Both the position numbers and the translations under genes were made by a program. From positions 1 to 64,000 of the forward strand of contig CANFRC010000009.1 in NCBI GenBank assembly GCA_947449315.1: 64,000 nucleotides of DNA. Direction: 5' to 3'. Source of the stretch: Bacteroidota bacterium. GTDB lineage: Bacteria; Bacteroidota; Bacteroidia; 2-12-FULL-35-15. This document shows, piece after piece, positions 43,048-53,801 of the stretch; positions within the stretch are counted from its first letter, which is position 1; every line of letters starts with the position of its first letter. The notes beneath the pieces are model-generated. The model ran no database searches. It saw only the letters and a list, made by a program, of their open reading frames with translations, and was not told the DNA's origin.

Positions 43048-44106
43048 ATGGCAAACAAGAGAATTGAAGAATTGTTAGGTGCTAATGCTGATAGCCTACT
43101 GAATCACAATTGTAAAACCATTCCCAAAGAAAACATTCATCTGCCAAGTGCTGATTTTGTTGACCGCTTTTTTGTTCAGTCAAATCGCAGTCCACAGGTA
43201 TTACGCAGTTTAAACCAATTATACAATCATGGTCGACTTTCCGAAACCGGTTATATGAGTATATTACCAGTAGATCAAGGTATCGAACACAGTGCTGGCG
43301 CATCCTTTGCTCCCAACCCAATCTATTTTGATTCTGAAAATATTGTTAAACTAGCGGTGGAAGGAGGCTGTAATGCAGTGGCTTCTACTTTCGGTGTTTT
43401 AGCTTCAGTATCCCGAAAATACGCTCACAAGATTCCTTTTATCGTAAAATTAAATCACAACGAATTTTTAAGTTACCCAAACAAATATGACCAGATCATG
43501 TTTGGAACAGTTGAAGAAGCTTGGAATATGGGTGCTGTTGCTGTTGGTGCAACCATTTATTTTGGTTCACCTGAATCAGGTCGCCAGATTGTTGAAGTTG
43601 CAAAAGCATTTGCCCGCGCTCATGAATTAGGAATGGCAACTATTTTATGGTGCTACACCCGTAACAATGCCTTTAAAAAAGATGGAATTGATTATAGCAC
43701 AGCTACTGACTTATCTTCACAAGCAAACCATATCGGAGTAACAATCCAGGCAGATATCATTAAGCAAAAATTATCCGACAAAAATGGTGGTTATACAGCC
43801 TTGAATTATGGAAAAACACATCCAAAAGTATACTCTGAATTAACAACTGATCACCCCATCGATCTAAACCGTTATCAGGTAGCCAATTGCTACATGGGAA
43901 GAATGGGATTAATCAATTCAGGAGGAGAATCGAAAGGCGCATCTGATCTTGCAGAAGCTGTAATGACTGCTGTTATCAACAAACGTGCAGGTGGTCAAGG
44001 ATTAATATCTGGCCGCAAAGCTTTTCAAAAGCCTTTAAAAGAAGGAATAGAATTGCTAAATACCATTCAAGAAGTATACTTAGATAAGACGATTACTATT
44101 GCGTAG
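43048..44106 (+). CDS. fbaB: Class I fructose-bisphosphate aldolase (FbaB/DhnA type)
   Basis: A 352-residue aldolase that splits fructose 1,6-bisphosphate. It belongs to the bacterial class I DhnA family, seen in [21 protein letters not shown] and the phosphate-binding loop [13 protein letters not shown] choose ATG 43048 ([11 protein letters not shown]) because it matches the usual N-terminus; in-frame codons back to 42985 give an unlike extension. The Schiff-base lysine is not assigned. accD follows after 92 bp. Confidence 0.92.
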   Translation: MANKRIEELLGANADSLLNHNCKTIPKENIHLPSADFVDRFFVQSNRSPQVLRSLNQLYNHGRLSETGYMSILPVDQGIEHSAGASFAPNPIYFDSENIVKLAVEGGCNAVASTFGVLASVSRKYAHKIPFIVKLNHNEFLSYPNKYDQIMFGTVEEAWNMGAVAVGATIYFGSPESGRQIVEVAKAFARAHELGMATILWCYTRNNAFKKDGIDYSTATDLSSQANHIGVTIQADIIKQKLSDKNGGYTALNYGKTHPKVYSELTTDHPIDLNRYQVANCYMGRMGLINSGGESKGASDLAEAVMTAVINKRAGGQGLISGRKAFQKPLKEGIELLNTIQEVYLDKTITIA

Positions 44107-44198
44107 GCTATAATGACAATTTGATAATGCGGCATTGGGAAATATCCCAACACGCTGTTCTTCAAAACTTTTAATTTTTAAATTTTTAAATTAAAAAA

Positions 44199-45050
44199 AT
44201 GAGTTGGTTTAAACGAATAAAAAAGGGTATCACAACATCTACGATGGAGAAAAAAGAAACTCCTGAAGGTTTATGGTACAAATGCCCCTCATGTAAAAAA
44301 ATAACAAATACAACAGAACATGCTTTAAATAAGTATGTATGCCCGAACGAAGAATGCGCTTATCATGAGAAGATCGGTTCTGCAGAATACTTCGAAATTA
44401 TTTTCGATAACAATGAATTCAAAGAACTTAATGAAAACCTTACTGCTGGAGACCCTTTAGATTTTGTAGACACAAAAAAATATACAGATCGATTAGTTGA
44501 TTCGGTTAAAAAAACGCATCTCAAAGATGCTATCCGAACTGCACATGGCAAAGTAGAGGGCGAAGACCTTGTAATTGCTTGTATGGATTTCAGCTTTATT
44601 GGTGGTTCTATGGGATCTGTGGTAGGTGAAAAAATTGCAAGAGCATGTGATTACTGCATCGAAAAGAAGATCCCATTAATGATCATCTCAAAATCTGGTG
44701 GAGCTCGCATGATGGAAGCTGCCTTTTCATTGATGCAAATGGCTAAAACAGCTGCTAAATTATCATTGATGTCGGAGGCAAAAGTTCCTTATATCTCATT
44801 CTTAACTGACCCTACAACTGGTGGAGTTACAGCTTCGTATGCTATGTTAGGTGATTTAAATATTGCTGAACCAGGAGCATTAATAGGGTTTGCAGGTCCA
44901 AGGGTTGTAAAAGAAACCATAGGTAAAGACCTGCCAAAAGGCTTCCAAACATCTGAATTTGTGTTGGAACACGGATTCTTAGATAAAATAGTAATTCGTA
45001 AAGAGCTGAAAGCAAAATTGGCTCAATTGCTGAAGATGTTCAAGAATTAA
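44199..45050 (+). CDS. accD: Acetyl-CoA carboxylase carboxyltransferase subunit beta
   Basis: A 283-residue subunit that, with AccA, makes malonyl-CoA. The N-terminal zinc ribbon has Cys29 and Cys32 (CPSC) and Cys48 and Cys53 (CPNEEC). The crotonase-fold domain has [25 protein letters not shown] and the [10 protein letters not shown] loop. Length is normal. It is read in the same direction as fbaB and rpsO, but rpsO has its own promoter. Confidence 0.97.
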   Translation: MSWFKRIKKGITTSTMEKKETPEGLWYKCPSCKKITNTTEHALNKYVCPNEECAYHEKIGSAEYFEIIFDNNEFKELNENLTAGDPLDFVDTKKYTDRLVDSVKKTHLKDAIRTAHGKVEGEDLVIACMDFSFIGGSMGSVVGEKIARACDYCIEKKIPLMIISKSGGARMMEAAFSLMQMAKTAAKLSLMSEAKVPYISFLTDPTTGGVTASYAMLGDLNIAEPGALIGFAGPRVVKETIGKDLPKGFQTSEFVLEHGFLDKIVIRKELKAKLAQLLKMFKN

Positions 45051-45059
45051 AGAAAATTA

Positions 45060-45089
45060 TTGCAGATTTAAAAAGAATATTTATCTTTG
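45060..45089 (+). promoter_or_regulatory. Promoter of rpsO
   Basis: TTG (45060-45062), 19 bp, then TATCTTTG (45082-45089), 35 bp before the ATG. An exact match to the Bacteroidota promoter. Confidence 0.78.
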
Positions 45090-45124
45090 CAATCCGAAAA
45101 TTAAAAAACAAAATACCAAATACA

Positions 45125-45394
45125 ATGTATTTAACAACAGAAATTAAGAAAGAAATATTCAAAAAACACGGTAAATCTGAAAAAGATACTGGTAACTCAG
45201 AAGGACAAATCGCTTTGTTTTCTCACAGAATTGACCACTTAACTGGACATTTGAAATCAAACAAAAAAGATTTTGGAACACAAAAATCACTTATTGCTTT
45301 AGTTGCAAAAAGACGTAGTTTATTAGATTATTTAAAATCTAACGACATTGAAAGATATCGTGCTATCGTTAAAAAACTTGACTTAAGAAAATAA
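45125..45394 (+). CDS. rpsO: 30S ribosomal protein S15
   Basis: The 89-residue ribosomal protein that binds the central domain of 16S rRNA. The pattern KDTGNSEGQIALFSHRI, HLKSNKKDF and the C-terminal LLDYLKSNDIERY are the family hallmarks. It is followed by a terminator and then pnp, the common rpsO-pnp order. Confidence 0.97.
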   Translation: MYLTTEIKKEIFKKHGKSEKDTGNSEGQIALFSHRIDHLTGHLKSNKKDFGTQKSLIALVAKRRSLLDYLKSNDIERYRAIVKKLDLRK

Positions 45395-45420
45395 GTTGAT
45401 TTATACAGATACATTTTTTC

Positions 45421-45454
45421 AAAAGGCATCACGCAAAACAGCATGATGCTTTTT
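45421..45454 (+). terminator. Terminator or attenuator between rpsO and pnp
   Basis: GCATCA (45426-45431) pairs with TGATGC (45444-45449), flanked by an A run and TTTTT. It lies in the 140-bp rpsO-pnp gap. Confidence 0.75.
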
Positions 45455-45534
45455 GTGTATATAAACATTAGGAAAACAAAACAATAAAAATAAATAAAGA
45501 GGTAAAGAAAACAATAAATTAAAACAAAAAAACT

Positions 45535-47682
45535 ATGTCACAAATTGGAATTACACACACATTTAAATTAGCGGATGGTCGCGAAATTTCACTAGAAACA
45601 GGAAAATTAGCGAAACAAGCCGATGGTTCTGTGGTGGTAAGAATGGGTGATACGATGTTGCTTGCAACAATCGTTTCAAACAAAGATGCAAAAGAAGGAA
45701 CAGATTTTCTACCATTATCTGTTGATTACCAAGAAAAATTCGCTGCAGCGGGTCGTTTCCCTGGAGGATTCTTCAAACGCGAAGCTAGAATATCTGATTA
45801 TGAAGTATTAATTTGCCGATTAGTTGACCGTGCCCTACGCCCACTATTCCCTGAAGATTATCACTCTGACACACAAGTGTTGATCTCTTTGATCTCTGGA
45901 GATAAAAATACAATGCCTGATGCATTAGCATGTTTAGCTGCTTCTGCTGCAATTTCAGTTTCTGACATCCCTTTTAACGGACCCGTTTCAGAAGTTCGTG
46001 TCGGAAAAGTTGATGGAAAATTAATGATCAACCCTTCTGTGGAAGATCTAGCAAAATCATCGCTTGATATGATCATTGCTGCTTCTGCAAAAGATATCAT
46101 GATGGTGGAAGGTGAAATGAATGAAATTTCTGAGGCAGAAATGCTTGAGGCTATTAAGTTCGGTCACGAAGCTATAAAATTACAAATAACTGCAATCAAC
46201 GAATTGGTTGCTAAAGTTGAAGCTGTAAAAGGCAAAATTGTAAAACGTGAATATTGCCACGAAACTAACGATGCAGAATTGGAAGCTCGTGTTCACAAAG
46301 CCCTTTATGATAAAGCATACGCGGTTGCTAAATTGCAAAACCCCAATAAAAAAGAACGTGGTGCGGCATTCAAAGCTGTGGTAAATGAGTTCTTAATTTC
46401 ATTGCCTGAAGAAGAAAGAAAATTAAAAGAAAGTCTGGTAAAAAAATATTATCATCATGTTGAATATGATGCTGTTCGTAGATTTGTATTGGACGAAAGA
46501 GCTCGTTTAGATGGTCGTAAAACCAACCAAATTCGCCCTATTTGGAGCGAAATTGGCTATTTGCCTTCTGCTCATGGTTCAGCTGTATTTACTCGTGGTG
46601 AAACTCAATCATTAACTTCAGTTACGTTAGGTACTAAATTAGATCTACAATCAATTGACAGGGCTTTGCACCAAGGACAAAACAATTTCATGTTACATTA
46701 TAACTTCCCTGCATTTTCTACAGGTGAAGTAAAACCTAACCGTGGTCCAGGAAGACGTGAAGTAGGACATGGTAACTTGGCTGAACGAGCGTTAAGAAAA
46801 GTACTTTCTCCCGAAAATCCATATACAGTTCGTATTGTTTCTGATATTTTAGAATCAAACGGATCCTCTTCTATGGCAACAGTTTGTGCCGGAACATTAG
46901 CATTGATGGATGCGGGTGTTAAAATCACAAAACCTGTTTCAGGAATTGCAATGGGATTAATTACTGATGATAAAGGTAAATACGCTATCCTTTCCGATAT
47001 TCTTGGTGATGAAGATCATTTGGGTGATATGGACTTTAAAGTTACAGGAACAAAGGACGGAATCACTGCTTGTCAGATGGATTTAAAAGTAGATGGTTTA
47101 CCATATGAAGTGATGGCTGAAGCTTTACAACAAGCGAAAGAAGGTCGTTTGCACATTTTAGGTGAAATGGCTAAAACCATTACAGCTCCTCGTGAAGACT
47201 ACAAACCTCATGCTCCGCGTATTGTGAAAATGGTTATTCCTAAAGAATTTATCGGTGCAATCATCGGACCTGGAGGAAAAATTATTCAAGAAATGCAACG
47301 TGAAACGGGTGCAACCATCGTAATTGAAGAAAAAGACGGAATGGGCCATATTGATATCGTAGCTGTTGATAAAGATAAAATTGATGCTGTATTAGCGAAG
47401 ATCAAAGGAATTGTAGCTCAACCAGAAGTTGGTGAAGTATACGAAGGGAAAGTAAAATCGATTATGGCTTTTGGTGCTTTCGTAGAATTTATGCCTGGTA
47501 AAGATGGTTTATTGCATATCTCGGAAGTAGGTCATTCAAGACTTGAAAGCATGGATGGCGTTTTAAAAGAAGGTGATAAGATACAAGTGAAATTGATTGG
47601 AGTTGATCCTAAAACAGGTAAATTCAAATTGTCTCGCAAAGCATTATTGCCAAAACCGGAGACTACTCCAGCTAGTAACTAA
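45535..47682 (+). CDS. pnp: Polyribonucleotide nucleotidyltransferase (PNPase)
   Basis: A 715-residue 3'-5' exoribonuclease using phosphate. Two RNase PH domains are visible ([21 protein letters not shown] and [17 protein letters not shown]), with an alpha-helical linker, then a KH domain ([17 protein letters not shown]) and a C-terminal S1 domain ([18 protein letters not shown]). Length is standard. It follows rpsO and ends at its own terminator. The leader carries an A-rich purine segment as a likely ribosome-binding region. Confidence 0.97.
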   Translation: MSQIGITHTFKLADGREISLETGKLAKQADGSVVVRMGDTMLLATIVSNKDAKEGTDFLPLSVDYQEKFAAAGRFPGGFFKREARISDYEVLICRLVDRALRPLFPEDYHSDTQVLISLISGDKNTMPDALACLAASAAISVSDIPFNGPVSEVRVGKVDGKLMINPSVEDLAKSSLDMIIAASAKDIMMVEGEMNEISEAEMLEAIKFGHEAIKLQITAINELVAKVEAVKGKIVKREYCHETNDAELEARVHKALYDKAYAVAKLQNPNKKERGAAFKAVVNEFLISLPEEERKLKESLVKKYYHHVEYDAVRRFVLDERARLDGRKTNQIRPIWSEIGYLPSAHGSAVFTRGETQSLTSVTLGTKLDLQSIDRALHQGQNNFMLHYNFPAFSTGEVKPNRGPGRREVGHGNLAERALRKVLSPENPYTVRIVSDILESNGSSSMATVCAGTLALMDAGVKITKPVSGIAMGLITDDKGKYAILSDILGDEDHLGDMDFKVTGTKDGITACQMDLKVDGLPYEVMAEALQQAKEGRLHILGEMAKTITAPREDYKPHAPRIVKMVIPKEFIGAIIGPGGKIIQEMQRETGATIVIEEKDGMGHIDIVAVDKDKIDAVLAKIKGIVAQPEVGEVYEGKVKSIMAFGAFVEFMPGKDGLLHISEVGHSRLESMDGVLKEGDKIQVKLIGVDPKTGKFKLSRKALLPKPETTPASN

Positions 47683-48005
47683 TAATACATTCATTAAAAA
47701 GAACTCTCATCGTATGATGAGAGTTTTTTTTTGCCTAAACGCACCCAACACACTTCTTTTTTGATGCTGATGGGTGAAGCTGAGTTAAGGATTATAACGC
47801 GATTGCTTACAAAAAAGGAAACGCTTTTGGTACTAACCAAAATTTGCTACACTTCCCTATCAGAAACACATTAAATCCACATCCAAACAAAAATTAAATC
47901 CATCGACAAAAAAAACATAATTATCTTTAAAAAAAAGTAATTTAGTTGAAACTTTTATAAAACATTATCGTATAGTTATTGGTTTAAAAAATTACACCCC
48001 AATTT
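47683..48005. other. Intergenic region between pnp and the sigma factor gene
   Basis: It holds the pnp terminator at its left end and a probable but imperfect promoter for the sigma gene near 47932 (TATCTTTA-like). No gene or RNA is supported. Confidence 0.45.
47702..47731 (+). terminator. Terminator of pnp
   Basis: AACTCTCATC (47702-47711) pairs exactly with GATGAGAGTT (47716-47725), followed by a long T run. Confidence 0.93.
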
Positions 48006-48875
48006 ATGAGACAGCTCAAGATATCGAAACAGGTTACAAACCGCGAAACAGCGTCATTAGACAAGTACCTTCAAGAAATAGGAAAAGTTGACCTAATTAC
48101 TGCTGATGAAGAAGTTGAATTAGCAAGAAAAATTCGCGCAGGAGACCAGTCGGCACTTGAGAAATTAACAAAAGCCAACTTACGTTTCGTTGTTTCTGTA
48201 TCTAAACAATACCAAAATCAAGGGTTAAGTCTCCCCGATTTAATAAACGAAGGAAATTTAGGGTTAATTAAAGCGGCACAACGTTTTGATGAAACGCGTG
48301 GTTTTAAATTCATTTCATACGCAGTATGGTGGATTCGTCAATCTATCTTGCAGGCTTTGGCAGAACAATCCCGAATTGTTCGTTTACCCCTGAATAAAAT
48401 CGGCTCTATCAATAAGATCAATAAAACATTCTCGAAACTAGAACAAGAATTCGAACGTGAACCAAGTGCTGCTGAAATTGCTACTATGCTTGAGATTTCT
48501 GAATCTGAAGTGAAAGAATCAATGAAAAATACAGGGCGACATGTATCCATGGATGCGCCATTAACCACTGGCGATGATAATGCCGGCAGCATGTATGATG
48601 TGATGCAGGCTGAAGATAGCCCTAGTCCAGAAAACGGATTATTAAATGAATCCTTACGCAGAGAAATCGAAAGAGCATTACATACATTGACTTCCCGCGA
48701 AGCAGATGTTGTTCGATTATATTTCGGATTAAGCGGAGAACATGCTATGACCTTAGAAGAAATTGGTGAAAAATTTGACCTTACTCGTGAACGCGTTCGT
48801 CAGATCAAAGAAAAAGCCATTCGCAGATTGAAACATACGTCTAGAAGTAAAATCCTAAAAACATATTTAGGGTAA
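48006..48875 (+). CDS. rpoD: Primary RNA polymerase sigma factor (SigA/RpoD type)
   Basis: A 289-residue vegetative sigma factor. Region 1.2 starts [15 protein letters not shown], region 2 holds [25 protein letters not shown] and WWIRQSI, and region 4 ends in a helix-turn-helix ([27 protein letters not shown]). Region 1.1 and the long non-conserved insert of E. coli RpoD are absent, as known for Bacteroidota. This factor explains the TTTG and TAnnTTTG promoter elements found across the window. Confidence 0.95.
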   Translation: MRQLKISKQVTNRETASLDKYLQEIGKVDLITADEEVELARKIRAGDQSALEKLTKANLRFVVSVSKQYQNQGLSLPDLINEGNLGLIKAAQRFDETRGFKFISYAVWWIRQSILQALAEQSRIVRLPLNKIGSINKINKTFSKLEQEFEREPSAAEIATMLEISESEVKESMKNTGRHVSMDAPLTTGDDNAGSMYDVMQAEDSPSPENGLLNESLRREIERALHTLTSREADVVRLYFGLSGEHAMTLEEIGEKFDLTRERVRQIKEKAIRRLKHTSRSKILKTYLG

Positions 48876-48890
48876 TTTTTTTTACTATAA

Positions 48891-48922
48891 AAAAAAGAGG
48901 AAATAATATTTCCTCTTTTTTT
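48891..48922. terminator. Terminator of the sigma factor gene
   Basis: AAAAAGAGGAAAT and its complement surround a short loop, with A and T runs at both sides, 16 bp after the stop. Confidence 0.88.
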
Positions 48923-49125
48923 ATACCCCTAATACAATTAAAGAATTATTTCCAGAAACACCCTCATTCGAAAAGAACGTATTGAAGATTATGTAATTGA
49001 AATAAAAATAAAAGTTCTAAAAAAATCGAAAGATTTATAAAACGTCTGGTTTATTATAATTTTAACACCTAAATCACAGAGAAATATATTTTTTCGTACA
49101 TTTATAACTCAAACAATACCAGCAT

Positions 49126-49779
49126 ATGAGTCATTTAATAGCACCTTCCATCCTATCAGCCGATTTTGCAAACATTCAACGAGATGTTGAAATGATCAAT
49201 GAAAGCAATGCTGATTGGATTCATGTCGATGTAATGGATGGCGTTTTTGTACCAAACATCTCGTTTGGTTTTCCGGTTCTTAAAGCCATTAAAAAGCATG
49301 CTAAAAAACCTTTAGATGTTCATTTAATGATAATGGATCCTGATAAATATTTACAAGCTTTTAAAGATGCAGGGGCCGATATATTGACTGTACATTATGA
49401 AGCCTGCACTCATTTACATAGAACTATCCAGGCGATCAAAGCATTAGGTATAAAAGCCGGAGTAGCAATTAACCCGCACACATCTGCAAACTTATTGATT
49501 GATATCATAGCAGACATTGATGTAGTTTTGGTAATGAGTGTAAATCCTGGATTTGGAGGACAGAAATTTATTGAAAATACGTATCACAAAATTGCAGCCA
49601 TACGGGATATTATCAGAGCAACAAAATCAAAGGCTATTATTGAAATTGATGGTGGTGTGGATATGAATAATTACAAAAAACTAATTGAATATGGGGCGAA
49701 TGCTCTCGTTGCAGGAAATACCGTTTTTTCTTCTTCTAACCCAAGTCAAACAATTACAGAATTAAAAAAAGAAATTTAA
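49126..49779 (+). CDS. rpe: Ribulose-phosphate 3-epimerase
   Basis: A 217-residue TIM-barrel enzyme of the pentose phosphate pathway. Motifs are APSILSADF at the N-terminus, HVDVMDGVFVPNISFG (metal ligands), HLMI, VLVMSVNPGFGGQKF and EIDGGVD. Length is standard. It is followed by a small secreted-protein gene after 38 bp. Confidence 0.97.
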   Translation: MSHLIAPSILSADFANIQRDVEMINESNADWIHVDVMDGVFVPNISFGFPVLKAIKKHAKKPLDVHLMIMDPDKYLQAFKDAGADILTVHYEACTHLHRTIQAIKALGIKAGVAINPHTSANLLIDIIADIDVVLVMSVNPGFGGQKFIENTYHKIAAIRDIIRATKSKAIIEIDGGVDMNNYKKLIEYGANALVAGNTVFSSSNPSQTITELKKEI

Positions 49780-49817
49780 AAACACCAATTAACTATTAAT
49801 TAAAAAAATAATCATCC

Positions 49818-50234
49818 ATGAAAAAGTTACTTCCGTTTTTATTGATCCTAATAACATTTACTTCTTCAGGCCAAACAAATGGCCAAACAGCAAAAGTCGT
49901 TGCTAAACCAAAATTAAGTGCTTCAGATATTATGATGTGCGATAAAGAATGGCACGCTGTCTCTATTATTGAGTGGGCTGTTGAGCAAAAGCCAGGTGAA
50001 AAAAATGTAAATGACATGTTGAAATTATCACAAGATGGTACTTATACTTTGATCTTATTTGGTACTGCAAAATCAGGAACTTGGACAAAAGTTGGACAAT
50101 ACATTTATTTTGTGGATACAACTACAAAAGAAAAATTTAATTATAAAGTAGTCAGCGTAGAAGAAAAAAAGTTAAAAATAGATTACAGAGATCCTGACGA
50201 AACACATACCATTTTTATGATGGAACCTAAATAA
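49818..50234 (+). CDS. Small secreted lipocalin-like protein
   Basis: A 138-residue exported protein. The signal peptide ends near SSGQ (residue 19). The rest looks like a small beta barrel: EWHAVSI, then LSQDGTYTL and GTWTKVGQYIYF, a pattern of lipocalin-like domains. Function unknown. It ends 6 bp before a bidirectional terminator shared with tRNA-Leu. Confidence 0.7.
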   Translation: MKKLLPFLLILITFTSSGQTNGQTAKVVAKPKLSASDIMMCDKEWHAVSIIEWAVEQKPGEKNVNDMLKLSQDGTYTLILFGTAKSGTWTKVGQYIYFVDTTTKEKFNYKVVSVEEKKLKIDYRDPDETHTIFMMEPK

Positions 50235-50269
50235 AAAAAACTCCCGAATGATCTTCGGGAGTTTTTTTT
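50232..50269. terminator. Bidirectional terminator
   Basis: CTCCCGAA (50241-50248) pairs with TTCGGGAG (50254-50261) with A and T runs on both sides. It serves the rightward small gene and the leftward tRNA-Leu. Confidence 0.93.
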
Positions 50270-50294
50270 AAACTAATTTTTGAATTTGTAAATG

Positions 50295-50374
50295 TGTCCG
50301 GGAGGAGATTCGAACTCCCACGGTTTCCCGCCACCCCCTCAAGGTGGTGCGTCTGCCAATTTCGCCACCCGGAC
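50295..50374 (-). tRNA. tRNA-Leu (GAG)
   Basis: Read leftward: acceptor GTCCGGG pairs with CCCGGAC, D arm GCGAAATTGGCAGACGC, anticodon stem CCACC and GGTGG around loop TTGAGGG (anticodon GAG), a long variable arm of the class II type, and T arm GTTCGAATC. The 3' CCA is not encoded. A -7 element lies just upstream. Confidence 0.95.
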
Positions 50375-50384
50375 GTTGATATCA

Positions 50385-50392
50385 CAAAGATA
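50385..50392 (-). promoter_or_regulatory. -7 element of tRNA-Leu
   Basis: TATCTTTG on the minus strand, 10 bp before the tRNA 5' end. TTTG lies 22 bp further upstream, 3 bp more than ideal. Confidence 0.6.
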
Positions 50393-50467
50393 ATTTTTTT
50401 ATTAGTAAATGGCACAAACAAAGACGATGCATTTTTGTTACTTTTATAGAAATTAAACTCACACAAA

Positions 50468-51454
50468 ATGGAATACAGAAGATTAGGAAAATCTGGCTTA
50501 CAAGTAAGTGCATTATCTTTTGGATCATGGGTAACTTTTGCAAACCAGATAGGTGACAACATTGCTGAAGAATGCATGAAAGTAGCTTATGATAACGGTG
50601 TTAACTTTTTTGATAACGCTGAAGCATATGCAAGCGGTAAATCAGAAATTGTAATGGGAAATATTCTAAAAAAAATGAATTGGGATCGCTCGAGCTATGT
50701 ACTTTCAAGTAAGGTATTTTGGGGAGGTAAACTTCCTAATCAGATAGGATTAAGTCGCAAGCACGTAATGGAAGCTTGTCATAATGCTTTGAAACGATTA
50801 CAAGTTGATTATCTGGATCTTTATTATTGTCATCGGCCGGATAAAAACACACCAATAGAAGAAACTGTAAGAGCGATGGATACCCTTATTCAGCAAGGAA
50901 AAGTTTTATATTGGGGAACCAGTGAATGGAGTGCTCAGGAAATAATGGAAGCGTATGGTATCGCCCGACAATACAATTTAACGCCACCAACTATGGAGCA
51001 ACCGCAATATAATATGTTTCACCGTGAACGTTTCGAGAATGAATATGCCCGCCTCTATTCTGAAATTGGTTTAGGAACAACAATTTGGTCGCCGCTTGCA
51101 TCAGGTCTTTTAACAGGTAAATACAACGACGGGATGCCAAAAGATACTCGACTGCAACTGGAAAAAATGGAATGGTTGAAGGAATCTACTCTTGGAGAAG
51201 ACGGCAAAATAAAAATTGAAAAGACAAAAAAACTAAGTTTATTAGCCGAAGATTTAGGAACTAATTTACCGCGATTAGCTCTTGCTTGGTGCCTTAAAAA
51301 CAAAAATGTGAGCACTGTTATTACAGGAGCTTCAAAAGTAGAACAACTAAAAGATAATTTATTAGCGATGGAAGTGGTTGAAAAAATAACAGAAGAAGTG
51401 ATGATCAAAATAGAAGCTATCTTAAACAATAAACCAAAACCACCTGTTTATTAA
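50468..51454 (+). CDS. Aldo/keto reductase
   Basis: A 328-residue NADPH-dependent oxidoreductase of the TIM-barrel AKR family. The catalytic tetrad is Asp49, Tyr54, Lys82 and His122 (YYCHRPD). YLDLYYCHRPD and LPRLALAWCLKNKNVSTVITGAS are family signatures resembling potassium-channel beta-subunit and YghZ-type reductases. Substrate unknown. Its last four bases overlap the end of the convergent transporter gene. Confidence 0.9.
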   Translation: MEYRRLGKSGLQVSALSFGSWVTFANQIGDNIAEECMKVAYDNGVNFFDNAEAYASGKSEIVMGNILKKMNWDRSSYVLSSKVFWGGKLPNQIGLSRKHVMEACHNALKRLQVDYLDLYYCHRPDKNTPIEETVRAMDTLIQQGKVLYWGTSEWSAQEIMEAYGIARQYNLTPPTMEQPQYNMFHRERFENEYARLYSEIGLGTTIWSPLASGLLTGKYNDGMPKDTRLQLEKMEWLKESTLGEDGKIKIEKTKKLSLLAEDLGTNLPRLALAWCLKNKNVSTVITGASKVEQLKDNLLAMEVVEKITEEVMIKIEAILNNKPKPPVY

Positions 51455-52440
51455 AGTCGGTGCTTACGATCCGGCAACATATTTTCTAAGTTCCAAATTA
51501 ATTGTTTTACAAATACACCCTTACGGACAGAACAATCCTTTCTAGGACAAATAGGACAAGATAAAGGAAGACAAGGATCCGCGTGAATAAAAAATTCTAC
51601 CTCACCTTCTAGTTTATCAGTAATCAAATTTTCAACTGCTGTTACTTCAGCATGTGATGCTTCGAGATTGTCATACCAAGGCAATGTAATATGAGCATCA
51701 ATATGTAAATGAGATCCATATTTTAGAACCCGCAGATTATGCATATCTATCCATTTCTCACGTCTATTACTGTTAAGTATCTCAACAACCGTATTCAATT
51801 GTTCGTAATCAGCTTCATCGAGTAAATTATTTACAGACTCCTTCAATAATTTGTAACCGGTAACAAAAATATAAACACCGAAAAAAATAGCAATAAGATT
51901 ATCCAGCCAATAGATCTTAGTATAATAAATTATTATTAAACCAATTATCAACCCAATGCTGGAAACGGTATCGGTCATCAAATGCTTACCGTCCGCAACC
52001 ATTAAAGATGAATTGTGGGATTTTCCTTTTTTGATGAGGAAAGTCCCCATAAAATAATTTGCCACCCCTGCAAAAATTGAAATAAAAACACCTATATCAA
52101 CAGATTCAATCGCTTTAGGGTGAAAAAAGCCCATGATCGATTTAATAAAAATGGCGCCACCGGCAATGATGATCAACCCCCCTTCTATACCAACAGCCAA
52201 ATATTCAATTTTACCATGACCATAAGGATGGTTTTCATCCTTTGGTTGAGCCGCATAATAAACACTAAAAAGTGCGAAAGAACCTGCGACCACATTAATG
52301 ATACTTTCAAGCGCATCGGTTAATATTGCATTTGAATGCGTAATGATATACGCAACGAATTTAACACCCATGATCAGAATACTGAAAATCAGCATCAACC
52401 GCATTGTTTTTATTTTGAACAAATTACTTTCAGAAATCAT
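51451..52440 (-). CDS. Cation diffusion facilitator (CDF) transporter
   Basis: A 329-residue membrane protein with six helices, exporting divalent metals such as Zn, Mn or Fe. The Asp-containing helices ALIL-type TDALES and ADGKHLMTD match the family metal site; YGHGKIEYL is also typical. A C-terminal cytosolic domain has His and a Cys cluster (CLPLSCPICPRKDC), which is unusual and may sense metal. Metal identity is unknown. Confidence 0.9.
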   Translation of the reverse strand: MISESNLFKIKTMRLMLIFSILIMGVKFVAYIITHSNAILTDALESIINVVAGSFALFSVYYAAQPKDENHPYGHGKIEYLAVGIEGGLIIIAGGAIFIKSIMGFFHPKAIESVDIGVFISIFAGVANYFMGTFLIKKGKSHNSSLMVADGKHLMTDTVSSIGLIIGLIIIYYTKIYWLDNLIAIFFGVYIFVTGYKLLKESVNNLLDEADYEQLNTVVEILNSNRREKWIDMHNLRVLKYGSHLHIDAHITLPWYDNLEASHAEVTAVENLITDKLEGEVEFFIHADPCLPLSCPICPRKDCSVRKGVFVKQLIWNLENMLPDRKHRL

Positions 52441-52624
52441 TCTGTAAATTTAAGGAATAAGTATCGAAGATGCTATGACATAAAAGATAATTCTATAGGC
52501 CTCATCAAAAACGATAAAATTTTATTTATTAAAACTATTCAGATTATATAAATTTTCAAATCACAACATTCGTATCTTCGTAAAATTAGATTCTAAAATG
52601 TAGTCGAATTAAAGTAGAATATAC

Positions 52625-53701
52625 ATGAACACATTCTTCAAAGATCTTAAAGTTATAGAATTAGCAAATGTTTTAGCAGGCCCTGCAGTAGGAATGTTTT
52701 TCGCTGAGCTGGGCGCAGAAGTTATAAAAGTAGAAAACCTGATCACAAAAGGCGATATTACGAGAAGTTGGAAGCTCCCTTCAGAAAACCAAAACTCATC
52801 TATTTCCGCCTATTATTCCTCCATCAATTGGAATAAGAAAAATCTAGCTATAGATCTCAATAAACAAAATGAAAAACAAAAAATTTATGATTTAATTAAA
52901 GATGCAGATATCGTTATTTCAAATTATAAGCCCGGGGATGATGTTAAATTAGGAATGGATTATGAAACCTTAAAAAAACTTAATCAAAAACTGATTTATG
53001 CACAAATAACAGGTTTTGGTAATGATAGTAACAGAACCGCTTACGATCTGGTTTTACAAGCAGAAACAGGTTTTATGTTCATGAATGGGACTAAAGAGAG
53101 CGGACCGATAAAAATGCCTGTTGCATTGATCGATATATTGGCTGCTCATCAACTGAAAGAAGGGATTTTAATTGCCTTGATAAAAAAATTAAAAACAGGA
53201 AAAGGGTCAAAGGTTTCTGTTTCATTATTTGATTCTGCCATAGCATCACTCGCAAATCAAGCGAGTAATTGGCTTATGGCTGACCATAACCAACAAGCAA
53301 GCGGATCTTTGCATCCAAATATTGCTCCTTATGGAGAACTATTTACCACGGCAGATAAAAAAATGATTGTGTTGGCAATTGGAAATAACAAACAATTTGA
53401 ACAGTTATGTTTTTTACTAAATATAGAAAAAGACACATTATCTTCCAACTTTTCGGAAAACACAGACAGGGTAAAAAACAGGGTTCAACTTTATAAAATT
53501 TTACAAAATGCAATTGCGAATTTTTCATCAGCACAATTAATGTCAGATTTTATTACACATAATATTCCAGCAGGAATCATTAAATCAGTGAAAGAAGTTT
53601 TTGAAGATGATAAGGCGAAATCTTTGATATTAAGCGAACAAGATGAAAATTTGGTGGTAAGTAAAAGAGTGAAAACAGCTATTTTCAATATAAATAACTA
53701 A
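52625..53701 (+). CDS. CaiB/BaiF-family CoA transferase
   Basis: A 358-residue class III CoA transferase. The N-terminal pattern VIELANVLAGPAVGMFFAELGAEVIKVE is diagnostic, and YDLVLQAETGFM follows, with IDILAAHQ later near the catalytic Asp region. The acyl donor and acceptor are unknown. It is about 40 residues shorter than formyl-CoA transferase. It lies between the CDF gene and the septum protein, each read in the opposite direction. Confidence 0.88.
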   Translation: MNTFFKDLKVIELANVLAGPAVGMFFAELGAEVIKVENLITKGDITRSWKLPSENQNSSISAYYSSINWNKKNLAIDLNKQNEKQKIYDLIKDADIVISNYKPGDDVKLGMDYETLKKLNQKLIYAQITGFGNDSNRTAYDLVLQAETGFMFMNGTKESGPIKMPVALIDILAAHQLKEGILIALIKKLKTGKGSKVSVSLFDSAIASLANQASNWLMADHNQQASGSLHPNIAPYGELFTTADKKMIVLAIGNNKQFEQLCFLLNIEKDTLSSNFSENTDRVKNRVQLYKILQNAIANFSSAQLMSDFITHNIPAGIIKSVKEVFEDDKAKSLILSEQDENLVVSKRVKTAIFNINN

Positions 53702-53801
53702 TAACAAACTAGATTTTTTAAAAAAATATTTCCATTCAATTTACCATTCTTGTTCCAGAAAAAAAATAGGCTAAAAACTACTAGTCGTTTGAAAAAGTGA
53801 G

